From Rhizobium grahamii CCGE 502 (lineage in GTDB: Bacteria; Pseudomonadota; Alphaproteobacteria; Rhizobiales; Rhizobiaceae): DNA of 64,000 nt. A model generated the notes under the pieces. That model had not been told where the DNA came from. It worked only from the letters and a program-made list of their open reading frames with translations, and did no database searches. The stretch is taken from NCBI RefSeq assembly GCF_000298315.2, contig NZ_AEYE02000008.1, forward strand, positions 1-64,000, given 5' to 3'. This document shows, in pieces, positions 16,813-26,023 of this stretch (the first letter of the stretch is position 1; each line of letters opens with the position of its first letter). The position numbers and the translations under genes are program-made.

Positions 16813-18921
16813 TTACATCTTCCCCGCGACCTTGATCGCGAAGGCATATTCGAAGGCGATCTCCTCGAGGCGCTGGAAGCGTCCCGAAGCGCCGCCATGG
16901 CCGGCATCCATGTTGGTCTTCAACAGGATCGGTGCCGAGCCGGTGGTCTTTTCGCGCAGGCGCGCCACCCACTTTGCCGGCTCCCAATAAGTGACGCGCG
17001 GATCGGTGAGTCCGCCGAGCGCCAGGATCGGCGGATAGGCCTTCGCCTCGACATTGTCGTAGGGCGAATAAGCGGCGATCTGCTCGTACTCTTCCTTGCT
17101 CTCGATCGGATTGCCCCACTCCGGCCATTCCGGCGGGGTCAGCGGCAGCGTGTCGTCGAGCATGGTGTTCAGCACGTCGACGAAGGGAACGGCGGCGATC
17201 AGACCGGCGAACTTCTCCGGCGCCATGTTGGCAGCGGCGCCCATCAGCATGCCGCCGGCCGAGCCGCCCTCGGCGATGATGTTGGCGTAGGAGGTGAACT
17301 TCTGCTGATTCAGATAGTCAGCGGCTGATATGAAGTCCTTGAAGGTGTTGGTCTTCTTTTCCATCTTGCCGTCTTCGTACCAGGCAAAGCCCTTGTCCTT
17401 GCCGCCGCGGATGTGAGCGATGGCATAGACGAAGCCGCGATCGGCGAGCGACAGGCAGTTGGTGTTGAAGCCGGCTGGAATGGTGATGCCGTAGGCGCCA
17501 TAGCCATAGAGCAGGCAGGGCGCCGAACCGTCGAGCGGCGTGTCCTTGCGATAGAGCAGGGTAACGGGCACTTCAACGCCATCCCAGGCCGGGGCGAAGA
17601 CGCGGCGGGTGACGTAGTCATCAGGATTGTGGCCAGAGGGCACTTCCTGGGTCTTCAACAGCGTGCGCTCGCGCGTCACCATGTTGTAGTCGTAGAGCTG
17701 CGACGGCGTCGTCATCGAGGAATAGGAGAAGCGAATGATGTCGCTATCGTATTCCGCGGCACCCTGCAGGCCGAGCGAATAGGCTTCCTCGGCAAAGGCG
17801 ATCGCGTGTTCCTTGCCGGTCTTGCGGTCGCGGATCATGATCTGCGGCAGGCCATCCTTGCGCTCCAGCCACAGCAGGTGGCGGGCATAGGCCATGTGGC
17901 TGATGATCAGCGTGCCCGGCTTGTGCGGCACGACCTCGCGCCAGTTCGCCTTGCCCGGGTTTTCAACCGGCGCTTCCATGATCTTGAAATCCTTGGCGTC
18001 GCCGTCGTTCGTCAGGATGTAGAAGACGTCGCCGCCTTCCGTCATCGAATATTCGATGCCTTCCTCGCGCTCGGCCACCAGCTTCGGTTCGGCCGTCAGG
18101 TCCTTGGTGGACAGCAGGCGGTATTCCGAGGTCTCGTGATCGTGAATGTCGATGTAGATGAAGTCGTCGAGCAGCGAACCGCCGACGCCCATGAAGAAGC
18201 CGGCATCCTTCTCCTCGTAGACAAGTCGGTCCTGCGCCTGGGGCGTGCCAAGGATGTGGTGGAACACCTTCGAGGGGCGGTGGTTCTCGTCGAGTGCCGA
18301 GTAGAAGAAGCTCTTGCCGTCGGGCGCCCAGACGCCGCCGCCTCCGGTGTTCTCGATCACGTCGGCCATGTCCTCGCCGGTCGCAAGGTCGCGGACGCGC
18401 AGCGTATAGAACTCGGAGCCCTTGTCGTCATAGCCCCAGATGCCACGGCTGTGGTCGCTCGTATGGTCGAGGCCAGCGAGCCGGAAGTATGCCTTGCCGG
18501 CGGCCTCCTTGTCGCCGTCGAGCAGCACGGTGCGGATCGTCTCGTCCTTGACGTCGGAGTTGCGTGGAATGCGGAAGTAGCGGGGCTGTTCGCCGCCGGT
18601 GACGAAGAAGGTGCCGTAGGCGTAGTCGCCGTCCTTCATCGGCACGGAGCTGTCGTCTTCCTTGATGCGGCCGCGCATCTCGGCAAACAGCGTCTTCTGC
18701 AGCGCCTTGGTGTCTTCCATCGCCGCGTTCAAGTAGACGTTCTCCGCCTCGAGATGCTGGCGGATAGCAGGGTCGAGGATCGCCGGATCCTTGAACATCG
18801 CCTGCCAGTTGTCGGCGCGCAGCCACGCGTAGTCGTCGGTGCGCGTGATGCCGTGGCGCGTATCCGAGATCGGCTTCTTGGCGGCAGCGGGCGGGTTCGG
18901 CAGGTTCTTGAAGACGGTCAA
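16813..18921 (-). CDS. ptrB: Oligopeptidase B (S9A prolyl-oligopeptidase family)
   Basis: A cytoplasmic serine oligopeptidase that should cut short peptides after basic residues. The N-terminal beta-propeller starts at KKPISDTRHGITRTDDYAWL. The catalytic domain has the nucleophile in EGGSAGGMLMGA, the aspartate in LTDPRVTYWEP and the histidine in DAGHGGASGR. RGGKDKGFAWYEDGK is also family-typical. The start is taken as TTG at 18921 because GGAG lies eight bases upstream and the residues after it (TVFKNLPNPPAA) match known starts. The frame is open further upstream. The product is 702 residues, normal for the family. A DUF1697 gene follows after 16 bases. Confidence 0.92.
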   Translation of the reverse strand: MTVFKNLPNPPAAAKKPISDTRHGITRTDDYAWLRADNWQAMFKDPAILDPAIRQHLEAENVYLNAAMEDTKALQKTLFAEMRGRIKEDDSSVPMKDGDYAYGTFFVTGGEQPRYFRIPRNSDVKDETIRTVLLDGDKEAAGKAYFRLAGLDHTSDHSRGIWGYDDKGSEFYTLRVRDLATGEDMADVIENTGGGGVWAPDGKSFFYSALDENHRPSKVFHHILGTPQAQDRLVYEEKDAGFFMGVGGSLLDDFIYIDIHDHETSEYRLLSTKDLTAEPKLVAEREEGIEYSMTEGGDVFYILTNDGDAKDFKIMEAPVENPGKANWREVVPHKPGTLIISHMAYARHLLWLERKDGLPQIMIRDRKTGKEHAIAFAEEAYSLGLQGAAEYDSDIIRFSYSSMTTPSQLYDYNMVTRERTLLKTQEVPSGHNPDDYVTRRVFAPAWDGVEVPVTLLYRKDTPLDGSAPCLLYGYGAYGITIPAGFNTNCLSLADRGFVYAIAHIRGGKDKGFAWYEDGKMEKKTNTFKDFISAADYLNQQKFTSYANIIAEGGSAGGMLMGAAANMAPEKFAGLIAAVPFVDVLNTMLDDTLPLTPPEWPEWGNPIESKEEYEQIAAYSPYDNVEAKAYPPILALGGLTDPRVTYWEPAKWVARLREKTTGSAPILLKTNMDAGHGGASGRFQRLEEIAFEYAFAIKVAGKM

Positions 18922-19157
18922 GGAAAGCTCCGGATAGGTGATGTCAGGTGGGCAAGAGATAGAGGCGCGGATGCCTCTGATCAAGCGTCGAAGACAGCCC
19001 TGTGGCAAAACCGAAGGAATGCTCACGTTGCCTTGATGTCACCATATTGTTTAAGAAAGTCCGCTACGTCGCCCGGAATTTGCACCTTGTTCGACCGTCA
19101 AAACCTCGGTTCTTCACAGGTGATTCCGGAATGAGAATGCAAAGGAATCCCACCGTA

Positions 19158-19547
19158 ATGCCAAAACGTCTCGTGTTGCTTCTGTCCGCATTTAGCCTTG
19201 CTGTTCCGGCCTTCGCAGTTGATCCCGCAATCAAGAAGCAGCTCGAAAAGCTCGATCCCGCGACCCGTCTCGAACAGAGCTGCGACACTGAGGCAATGAG
19301 CCGAATCAACAAGGACGAAACAGGCTACAGACCCGATAAAGTCATAGCCTACACGTTCAAGGATCCGGTTCCCGGCGATGACAAGCTGGAGGCGCCAGGT
19401 GCGGTGTTCCGCAGCAAGGGCGACTGGTATCACCTTTCCTATACCTGCATCACCGGTCCGCAGCACATGAATGTCCGCGAGCTTTCCTACAAGATCGGCG
19501 ACAAGGTCCCGCGTGAAAAGTGGGAAAAATACTATCTCTATGATTGA
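19158..19547 (+). CDS. DUF930-type small exported protein
   Basis: A 129-residue protein starting MPKRLVLLLSAFSLAVPAFA, a clear Sec signal peptide with an AFA cleavage site. The mature part has two cysteines (EQSCDTEAM and YTCITG), possibly a disulfide, and reads as a DUF930-type rhizobial periplasmic protein (KQLEKLDPATRLEQSC, then RSKGDWYHLSY). The ATG at 19158 with AAGGA upstream fits the signal peptide best; ATGs at 19131 and 19137 would extend the start. No function is known. It is divergent from the oligopeptidase gene. Confidence 0.78.
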   Translation: MPKRLVLLLSAFSLAVPAFAVDPAIKKQLEKLDPATRLEQSCDTEAMSRINKDETGYRPDKVIAYTFKDPVPGDDKLEAPGAVFRSKGDWYHLSYTCITGPQHMNVRELSYKIGDKVPREKWEKYYLYD

Positions 19548-19731
19548 TGCGAGGCCAGGCCGGCAGGGTTTGCAGGCGTTGCCTTTGTGAGGCCTTAGTC
19601 CTCGGGCATCAGCTCTGTCGGTGAAGCTGGCGGCGAATCGCAGAAGCGACCGCAAGCGGCATCAAACCACATGGCGTCCGAACGCCATGTGCATTAAGCA
19701 GCGCTTGAACCACGAACGGCTTCTCTTTGGT

Positions 19732-20541
19732 ATGAATCGTCTTTTTCTCGTTCCGGCGTTGCTGATCGCTTCCGCCTCTGTCGCCGCAGCTGCCGCGCTT
19801 CCGCTTGAGAATGCTCCGGCAACTACGCCCTCGAAGGTCGTGCAGGCACCAGGGACGGCGCCCGGACCGAGGCTGTTGGAGCCGCATCTGCGTATTGCCA
19901 GTTCTGGCATCAAGGGTCATGCGCGGGTGGCGCTCACCTTCGATGCCTGCATGGGCAAGGCTGACGACCGCATTCTCTCGGTGCTGGTGCGCGAGCGGAT
20001 TCCGGCAACGATCTTCGTTACCGCCCGCTGGTTGAAGCACAATCCGCAGGCGCTGCAGGTCTTCCTGCAGAATCCCGATCTCTTCGAACTCGAGAACCAC
20101 GGCCAGAACCATGTTCCTGCGGTCGACAAGCCGGTATCGATTTACGGCATTGCGTCGGCCGGTTCCCCGGAAGCGGTGCGCCAGGAAGTGCAGGGCGGTG
20201 CTGACGCAATGGTCGCGGCCGGCATTGCCCCACCGCATTGGTTCCGCGGCTCGACCGCCAAATACGATCGCTCCGCGATCGTCCAAATTCGCGACATGGG
20301 ATACCGCATTGCCGGCTATTCCGTGAACGGCGACGGCGGCTCGCTGCTCGGCGCTGACGTCACGGAAAAGCGGATTGCGTCGGCCAAAGACGGCGACGTG
20401 GTGATCTCCCACATCAACCAGCCGACCCATGCGGCTGGCGAGGGTGTGGCCAAAGCAATCCTCGACCTGAAGGCCAAGGGCGTCGAATTCGTCCGGCTGC
20501 AGGACGTCGAGGACATGGGCGACGACCAGACGACACAGTAA
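19732..20541 (+). CDS. Exported polysaccharide deacetylase (NodB homology)
   Basis: A 269-residue carbohydrate esterase 4-type protein with signal peptide MNRLFLVPALLIASASVAAA. The NodB-homology motif 1 is the variant RVALTFDACMGKADDRIL, and motif 2 is ELENHGQNHVP, supplying the metal-binding Asp and two His. Later motifs are HWFRGSTAKYD and DGDVVISHINQPTHAAGEG. It would remove acetyl groups from a cell-wall or exported polysaccharide; the TFDAC variant is common in this subgroup. The ATG at 19732 lacks a strong ribosome binding site, and ATG 19687 is an alternative, but only 19732 starts directly with the signal peptide. It ends one base from the convergent FAD oxidoreductase gene. Confidence 0.85.
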   Translation: MNRLFLVPALLIASASVAAAAALPLENAPATTPSKVVQAPGTAPGPRLLEPHLRIASSGIKGHARVALTFDACMGKADDRILSVLVRERIPATIFVTARWLKHNPQALQVFLQNPDLFELENHGQNHVPAVDKPVSIYGIASAGSPEAVRQEVQGGADAMVAAGIAPPHWFRGSTAKYDRSAIVQIRDMGYRIAGYSVNGDGGSLLGADVTEKRIASAKDGDVVISHINQPTHAAGEGVAKAILDLKAKGVEFVRLQDVEDMGDDQTTQ

Positions 20542-20542
20542 G

Positions 20543-21835
20543 CTAGCTAAGGGCGACCTGCCGGCGCTCCTCGCTGATGCTCGGACGCTCAACGTACGCC
20601 GGTGCGTCGCGATCGAGGGCGAAATCATCGAACCAGTCGCGGTATCCGCCGCCGATCATTGCGCCGATGACCTGGGCCGCAAGATAGGAGAAGGTGATAC
20701 CGTTGCCACCGTAGCCATAGGCGGCATAGACCTGCGGCATCGCGGGAACCGGACCGATCAGCGGCAGCCCGTCCGACGTCTCGCCGAAGGTGCCGCACCA
20801 CGCAGTCGCAACGCTCGTATCGGCCCTCGACCAGAGCCGTTTCATCTTTTCCCGGATCGTCGCGACCTTTGCGGCAAGCTTGGCGTCGCGGGTGGCTGGA
20901 TCGACGGTGTCGTCATCCTCGCCGCCGGCGATGATCCGCCCGTCAGGCGTCGTCCGCATGTAGAGATAGGGGTGGCTGTCTTCCCAGATCAGCACCTGGT
21001 CGCGCCAGAGTGCTGCCGGATCTTGCGGGATCGTCGCCAGAGCCCAGCTCGACGTCGTCCGGTGCAGTTTCGGCATGTCGATGCCCGGCATGGCGTAGCC
21101 GGTGGCAAGCACTGCAGTTTCCGCTTCGATGACGAACGGGCCGTCGGTCTCGGCCGTCACATGCCCGCCTTCGCAATGGAGCTTAGTCACCGAGGCTCCG
21201 ATGAGACGTGCGCCCTGCTTCACGGCAATGTCCAGCAACCCCCAGGTCAGGAGCAGCGGATCGGCCTCCGCGGAGCCGCGCGACAGGATGCCCGCATCGC
21301 GATCGAGTTCGAACTCGGTGAAGAGATCGCAGTGCTCCAGATATCGGCTTGGCAGGCCCGCCCGGCGACGAAGCTCGACTTCCCGGAGGAGATCACCAGC
21401 GCCTTCTTGGTTGCTGGTCAGAAACAGCGATTGCCGCGGCAGCAAATTGCAGGCGATCCGGTTGGCGACGATCAGCTTGGAGAGACCGGCGACCGAGGCG
21501 GCACTGCGCCTGTAGATACCGACGGCGCGCTCGAAGCCATAGACGTGCTCGAGTTCGCCCAGCGTCCGGTCGGTTTCCCATTGCAGCATGGCTGTGCTCG
21601 CAACCGTACTGCCGAGGCCGGGCGTCTCGCGGTCAATGATGACCACGGAAAGGCCGCGTTCCGAAAGGAGCTGGCCCATCAACGCACCGGTAATCCCGCC
21701 GCCGATCACCATGGCGTCGACTTTGAGATTGTCTTGAAGTGGTTGGTAGGTGGGTTTCGGGCCGGCGTGGCTCCAAGGGGGGATACCGCTTTTCAGCCGG
21801 CTTTGGCGGGATTCTGCAAGATCGATTTCTGCCAT
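20543..21835 (-). CDS. FAD-dependent oxidoreductase (DAO family)
   Basis: A 430-residue amine/amino-acid oxidase-like flavoprotein. The FAD dinucleotide fold is VDAMVIGGGITGALMGQLLSE, and the C-terminal FAD contact is VYAAYGYGGNGITFSYLAAQ. Related rhizobial proteins are annotated as glycine/D-amino-acid or gamma-glutamylputrescine oxidase-like; the substrate is not evident here. GAGGT lies about 13 bases before the ATG. The permease gene upstream on the same strand ends 19 bases before this start, so the two are likely co-transcribed. Confidence 0.87.
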   Translation of the reverse strand: MAEIDLAESRQSRLKSGIPPWSHAGPKPTYQPLQDNLKVDAMVIGGGITGALMGQLLSERGLSVVIIDRETPGLGSTVASTAMLQWETDRTLGELEHVYGFERAVGIYRRSAASVAGLSKLIVANRIACNLLPRQSLFLTSNQEGAGDLLREVELRRRAGLPSRYLEHCDLFTEFELDRDAGILSRGSAEADPLLLTWGLLDIAVKQGARLIGASVTKLHCEGGHVTAETDGPFVIEAETAVLATGYAMPGIDMPKLHRTTSSWALATIPQDPAALWRDQVLIWEDSHPYLYMRTTPDGRIIAGGEDDDTVDPATRDAKLAAKVATIREKMKRLWSRADTSVATAWCGTFGETSDGLPLIGPVPAMPQVYAAYGYGGNGITFSYLAAQVIGAMIGGGYRDWFDDFALDRDAPAYVERPSISEERRQVALS

Positions 21836-21854
21836 CTGACGCGTCTTACCTCAA

Positions 21855-23024
21855 TTATTTCGGCAATTGCGGTTGCAGTCTCTCTTCGATGAAAAGTTCA
21901 TCGATGATGGTCATGACAATCAGCGATAGTGGTAGCGCCAGCATAGCACCAACCGCGCCCCACATCCAAGTCCAGAACAGAATTGCGAGGAACACGACGA
22001 AGGGGTTGATTTCCAAGCGTTTTCCCATCACGGCCGGGAAGATCAGGTTTTCCATGACGAGGTGCACGATGAAGAAGGCCGCAGCCGGCATCAGGCCAAA
22101 TACAAGGCTGTCGTGTGTGATGATGCCGGCGATCGCGACGGCCAGCGTCATCATCGTAATGCCGAGATAGGGGACAAAACTCGACAGGAAGGCGAAGAAA
22201 CCCCAAAGCACGGGAGCCGACAGGCCGCCCACATACGCGATGATCATCATCGTGATACCAAGGCAGGCGTAGATCAACGATGCCGTCGCAAAGTAGAAGC
22301 CGAGCACCTGTTCCACGCCGTTGATCACGCGGATGGCCGCCAGTCGCTGCGGCCGCGAGCGGAATACCATGATGATCGATTTGCGCAGGTTGACCCGCCC
22401 GGCCAAGAAAAGCAGCAGCGCGGCAAAAAAGATCAGTGCTTGTACAAGGGCGGGGGTCAGATTGGCGCTGACCAAGTGCAGCACGTTGCCGGTATTCTCC
22501 AGGAGTTTGTCGGTCGACATCGGCCCGCTCTGGAAGGTTTCGGGCGTGATGTGCAGCCACTTGATCCGTTCGAGATACGGCATCAGGCGACTGAAGGTCT
22601 TTTCGACGAAGGCCGGCCCTTCGTTGACGAGCGTCGCTACCGGCCCGGAAAGTGAATTGGCAACGAGGGCGATGACCAGCGCAACGGCAGTCGACAGGAT
22701 GACAGCATTGGTAATGCGCGGCACGCCCAGCTTGCTGAGCTTTTCCGCGAGCAGGCCGAGGATCATGCCGACGACGATGGCAAGCGTTACCGGAATGAGG
22801 ATCAGCGACATCATGTAAATGGCCGCAAAAGCGAGCACGCCGAAGATGCCGATCACGGCCCAGGCCATGCTGATATCAAGGCCGTCCTTTTCGAGGCGGC
22901 GGACCGGCGCTTGCGGTGGCAGATCTTCTGTCGCCTGCGTCAGTTTTTCGGCCCAAGCGCTGACATGGCGTTCGCCCATTGCGATCTTGCTTGCCTTCTT
23001 GCGGATGCCGTTGGCAATTCCCAT
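21855..23024 (-). CDS. AI-2E family (PerM/TqsA-type) membrane permease
   Basis: An integral membrane protein of 389 residues from the ATG at 23024. The usual pattern is seen: two helices near the N-terminus (MAWAVIGIFGVLAFAAIYMM), a middle soluble segment, then a multi-helix C-terminal half with VPYLGITMMTLAVAI and the conserved end GAVGAMLALPLSLIV. The family includes autoinducer-2 exporters and Na+/H+ antiporters, so the cargo is uncertain. The start is uncertain: an in-frame GTG at 23135 and ATGs at 23024 and 22979 are all possible and none has a strong ribosome binding site. It probably shares a transcript with the FAD oxidoreductase. Confidence 0.82.
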   Translation of the reverse strand: MGIANGIRKKASKIAMGERHVSAWAEKLTQATEDLPPQAPVRRLEKDGLDISMAWAVIGIFGVLAFAAIYMMSLILIPVTLAIVVGMILGLLAEKLSKLGVPRITNAVILSTAVALVIALVANSLSGPVATLVNEGPAFVEKTFSRLMPYLERIKWLHITPETFQSGPMSTDKLLENTGNVLHLVSANLTPALVQALIFFAALLLFLAGRVNLRKSIIMVFRSRPQRLAAIRVINGVEQVLGFYFATASLIYACLGITMMIIAYVGGLSAPVLWGFFAFLSSFVPYLGITMMTLAVAIAGIITHDSLVFGLMPAAAFFIVHLVMENLIFPAVMGKRLEINPFVVFLAILFWTWMWGAVGAMLALPLSLIVMTIIDELFIEERLQPQLPK

Positions 23025-23242
23025 GGAAATACGATGCCCCGGAAGCCCAAATGCTTCGCGCAGACAACGCGCGACAGCCGATTGGAGTTCCGTTACGCCA
23101 TCGCTCGGGCTGCCCCGATCTTGCCGTATCTTCACGGCATCTTGGGCAAAGTTCGGCGGGTAGGCAGGGCCGCTTCCGGACTGCTTCTCAGCGGCGTCGC
23201 GGCCCTGTCAGCTGGGTGATGTTGTCGCGGGCAGTCGGTAGA

Positions 23243-24196
23243 TCAGGCGGACAGCGTCAGACCGATACCCCAGGGGTCGTGCAGGAAGGTACCGCCATTG
23301 CGCTTCTCGCTCTTGATCTCGAGTTCGTCGAGCTTGGCTACTGCCTTGTCGAGCGAGGCCTTGTCGTTGAAGCGAAGCGTGTAGTCGGAAAGTCCGGTCA
23401 TGCCGTCGGCGCGGGTTCCGGCGCCGCGACTGTTCCAGATGTTGGCGGCGACGTGGTGGTGATAGTCGCCCGTCGCAAAGAAGCTGGCACCGGGATAACG
23501 CGCCATCAGCTTCAGGCCGAGCACATCCCGGTAGAAGGCGTCTGCCTCCGGAATGTCGCCGACCTGCAGGTGGATGTGACCAATTGCAGTGCCGTCAGCC
23601 ATGCCGTTCCAGGCGTCATCGGGCGCGCTGTTGTAAAGCGCCTGCAAATCAAGTCGATGCGTGGCCATTTCCACTTGGCCGTCCGGGTGGAACTTCCACT
23701 CGTCGTGCGGTCGGTCGGCATAGATCTCGATGCCGTTGCCCTCGGGGTCGGAGAGGTAGATTGCCTCGCTGACGAGGTGATCGGATGCGCCTTCCAAGAC
23801 GACGTTGTGGTGTGCGGCGTGGCGTAGCCAGCGGGCAAGCTCGGTGCGGCTGGGCATCAGGAAGGCCGTATGGAAGAGGCCCGCGGCATTGCGCGGCGCG
23901 ACGCGGACATCCTTGCCCGTTGTCAGCGTCAGAAGCCGCGTGCCATCGACGCCAAGGACCTCGCCGCTGGCGCTCTTCTCGATGACATCAAGGCCGAGCA
24001 TGGACTGATAGAAGTTGGAAACCAGCGGCAGGTCGGTGACGACGAGTTGCGACTGGTCGACATAGGCAGGGCGTGTCAGAGCGTAGGACGTTTCGGTAGT
24101 CATGCTTGTATCTCCTGCCGTGGATGGGAGAGGCGCACCGGCGGTGGCGACGAGAGCGCCGCCCGTAGCGAAACCAAGGAATTTGCGCCGGTCCAT
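23243..24196 (-). CDS. VOC-family (CatE-like) dioxygenase with an N-terminal Tat-type signal
   Basis: Two vicinal-oxygen-chelate modules resemble ring-cleavage dioxygenase CatE: QLVVTDLPLVSNFYQSMLGL then FHTAFLMPSR, and later IGHIHLQVGDIPEADAFYRD with DYHHHVAANIW and a final Glu/His region. From the ATG at 24196 the product is 317 residues and begins with a Tat-type signal, MDRRKFLGFATGGALVATAG. An in-frame ATG at 24103 gives MTTETSYALTRP, the usual cytoplasmic start of such proteins, and has the better ribosome binding site (CAGGAGATACAAGC before the ATG). Two products with different locations are therefore possible. The substrate is unknown. Confidence 0.82.
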   Translation of the reverse strand: MDRRKFLGFATGGALVATAGAPLPSTAGDTSMTTETSYALTRPAYVDQSQLVVTDLPLVSNFYQSMLGLDVIEKSASGEVLGVDGTRLLTLTTGKDVRVAPRNAAGLFHTAFLMPSRTELARWLRHAAHHNVVLEGASDHLVSEAIYLSDPEGNGIEIYADRPHDEWKFHPDGQVEMATHRLDLQALYNSAPDDAWNGMADGTAIGHIHLQVGDIPEADAFYRDVLGLKLMARYPGASFFATGDYHHHVAANIWNSRGAGTRADGMTGLSDYTLRFNDKASLDKAVAKLDELEIKSEKRNGGTFLHDPWGIGLTLSA

Positions 24197-24319
24197 TTGC
24201 CTCAGAAGTCCCCCTGGTCGCTGTACTTGGGTTCTATATGGCGGATTCCAATTGTTCACAGAAGTCCTTATTTTGGCGATTCAGCGTTCGACGATTGTTG
24301 ACGAAAATCCGCGTCCATC

Positions 24320-24333
24320 TTGATCTTGATCAA
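24320..24333 (+). promoter_or_regulatory. FixK/FNR box
   Basis: TTGAT-CTTG-ATCAA is a perfect match to the FNR/FixK consensus TTGAT-N4-ATCAA. It lies 62 bases before the universal stress protein ATG. If the activator sits at the usual -41.5 position, transcription would begin near 24368. This suggests oxygen-limited (microaerobic) induction of the universal stress protein and DksA-like genes. The divergent dioxygenase gene, starting at 24196, could also be affected. Confidence 0.75.
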
Positions 24334-24395
24334 AGCGCCTTATTTATCTCCTGAGAGGATGTGCCCGTTAGAAACGACTGTGCTGGAGGGCCTGA

Positions 24396-24812
24396 ATGTA
24401 TAAGAAAATCATCGTTCCGATCGAAATAGGCGCGTTGGACAGTGGCGAGCGGGCTTTCCGCAAAGCCTCCACGCTCCTTGATACGGGCGGCGAGATCGTT
24501 TTGCTCAACGTCGTCGAGGACGTTCCCACTTATGTCGCGATCGATTTGCCCGCCGAAATGATCCAGAACGCGATCGATGATGCCGAGGAAAAGCTTGGCA
24601 TGTTGATCCGCACCAGCGGCATTCCAGCATCCATCGAAATCGGCCACGGCCGCCCGGCGCACAGCATCCTCGCAGCCGCGGAAGCGCATGGTGCTGATCT
24701 CATCATCGTCGCTTCGCATATCCCCGACTTCAGCAACTACTTCATCGGCGCCACCGCCGACCGTGTCGTCAGGCATGCCAAATGCTCTGTGCTGGTCGAC
24801 AGGCAGCGCTAG
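24396..24812 (+). CDS. Universal stress protein (UspA family)
   Basis: A single Usp domain of 138 residues beginning MYKKIIVPIEIG, with the family end block GADLIIVASHIPDFSNYFIGATADRVVRHAKCSVLVDR. The nucleotide-binding loop is a variant (SHIPDFSNYFIGATA rather than a G-2x-G-9x-G-S type), so ATP binding is uncertain. GGAGGG precedes the ATG. The perfect FixK/FNR box 62 bases upstream predicts expression at low oxygen, as for several rhizobial Usp genes. The DksA-like gene follows after 36 bases on the same strand and is probably co-transcribed. Confidence 0.92.
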   Translation: MYKKIIVPIEIGALDSGERAFRKASTLLDTGGEIVLLNVVEDVPTYVAIDLPAEMIQNAIDDAEEKLGMLIRTSGIPASIEIGHGRPAHSILAAAEAHGADLIIVASHIPDFSNYFIGATADRVVRHAKCSVLVDRQR

Positions 24813-24848
24813 GGAGAAATACGGCACAGGACCGATGGAGGAATTTCC

Positions 24849-25166
24849 ATGACTGACACGCAGACCTACGAGACAATCCTACGCGACCGCCAGCGCGAGC
24901 TTGAATCACGGCTGACCCGCATCGACGTCGATCTTGGACGCACCAAGGAGCAGGATAGTGACGACCGCGCGACCGAGAGCGAGAACGACGAAGTGCTGGA
25001 AGGGCTTGGGCAGGCCGGCCAGGAAGAGCTGCGCGCCATCGGCGCCGCCCTCGATCGGATCGCGAAAGGCACGTATGGCATCTGCGTTCGCTGCGGCGAG
25101 CCGATTTCCAAGCAGCGTCTGGGCGCGGTGCCGTACGCCCCTCTTTGCGAGGATTGCATGAGCTGA
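24849..25166 (+). CDS. TraR/DksA family zinc-finger protein
   Basis: A short DksA-type protein of 105 residues. The N-terminal part is helical and acidic (DLGRTKEQDSDDRATESEND). The C-terminal four-cysteine zinc finger is CVRCGEPI...PLCEDC. Such proteins bind in the secondary channel of RNA polymerase and modulate initiation, often with ppGpp, although short members may act differently. GGAGG precedes the ATG. Position after the universal stress gene and the FixK box suggests a role under oxygen limitation or stress. Confidence 0.9.
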   Translation: MTDTQTYETILRDRQRELESRLTRIDVDLGRTKEQDSDDRATESENDEVLEGLGQAGQEELRAIGAALDRIAKGTYGICVRCGEPISKQRLGAVPYAPLCEDCMS

Positions 25167-25354
25167 TTTGTCTGCCGCGTCGTCAAGGGATGGCCGTCTT
25201 TGGGACTACCTTTTTGCTTCGCGTCTGTATATCTCCGCATTGAAACCGGAAGGCGTCGGAAGCTCACGAAGATTTAACGGCGTGCCATCGCTGTTGTGTT
25301 GCCCGGAGACCGTTTCGGTGCGACGATCTGGTGGAGAGGTGAGGGGTTCCCGGC

Positions 25355-26023
25355 ATGGCAGAGTTCAACGGCATCCGCTGGGCTTACGACAAGTACGAAC
25401 TGATTGCCGACGGCGTCGTCCACGGTGTCGGCTTGGCGTTCGCGCTTATCGGTGCAACCGTTCTGATCTTTTACGCTACGGTCTGGAGTTCCCACGGCGA
25501 ACTCGCCGCCGCGTGGATCTACAGCGTCGGACTGGTTCTGACGATCGGTATCTCGTTCTCCTACAATGCCTGGCCTGTTTCACGCACGAAGTGGTACCTT
25601 CGCCGCCTCGATCATTCGTCGATTTTCATCCTGATTGCCGCCACCTACACTCCTTTCCTGGAGCGCGGCGCCGATAGTCCGCTTCTATTCGGGATGCTGA
25701 TCGGCATCTGGGTGATTGCGGCGCTTGGCATCCTCCTGAAATGTGCCTTTCCCGGTCGTTTCGACAAGCTTACCATCCTGCTTTATCTCGGGATGGGGTG
25801 GAGCGGCATCTTCGTGGCCGGACCGGTGGCCGAGCGTATCCCGTTCGTATCGATGCTGTTGATCATCGTTGGTGGTGTTATCTACTCTCTCGGCGTTATC
25901 TTTCACGTCTGGGAAAAGCTGCGCTTCCAGAACGCCATCTGGCACGGTTTCGTGGTGGCCGCGGCGGCCGTGCACTATTCGGCCGTGCTTACCTGCTTCA
26001 GCATGGCGAACGCCGGGCTCTGA
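25355..26023 (+). CDS. Hemolysin III / PAQR family membrane protein (TrhA-like)
   Basis: A seven-helix membrane protein of 222 residues. Family marks are VVHGVGLAFALIGATVL near the N-terminus, LDHSSIFILIAATYTPF in the middle and WHGFVVAAAAVHYSAVL at the end, supplying the conserved histidines (HG, DHS, WH..H) that bind zinc in PAQR proteins. Bacterial members (YqfA/TrhA) influence membrane energetics and lipid balance; a real haemolytic function is doubtful. A 188-base gap precedes it, so it may have its own promoter despite being downstream of the stress genes. Confidence 0.9.
   Translation: MAEFNGIRWAYDKYELIADGVVHGVGLAFALIGATVLIFYATVWSSHGELAAAWIYSVGLVLTIGISFSYNAWPVSRTKWYLRRLDHSSIFILIAATYTPFLERGADSPLLFGMLIGIWVIAALGILLKCAFPGRFDKLTILLYLGMGWSGIFVAGPVAERIPFVSMLLIIVGGVIYSLGVIFHVWEKLRFQNAIWHGFVVAAAAVHYSAVLTCFSMANAGL

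Noticed and set aside
17413-19134. 573-codon plus-strand frame opposite oligopeptidase B
   Set aside because: It is the antisense shadow of a gene with a complete catalytic triad; no recognisable domain.
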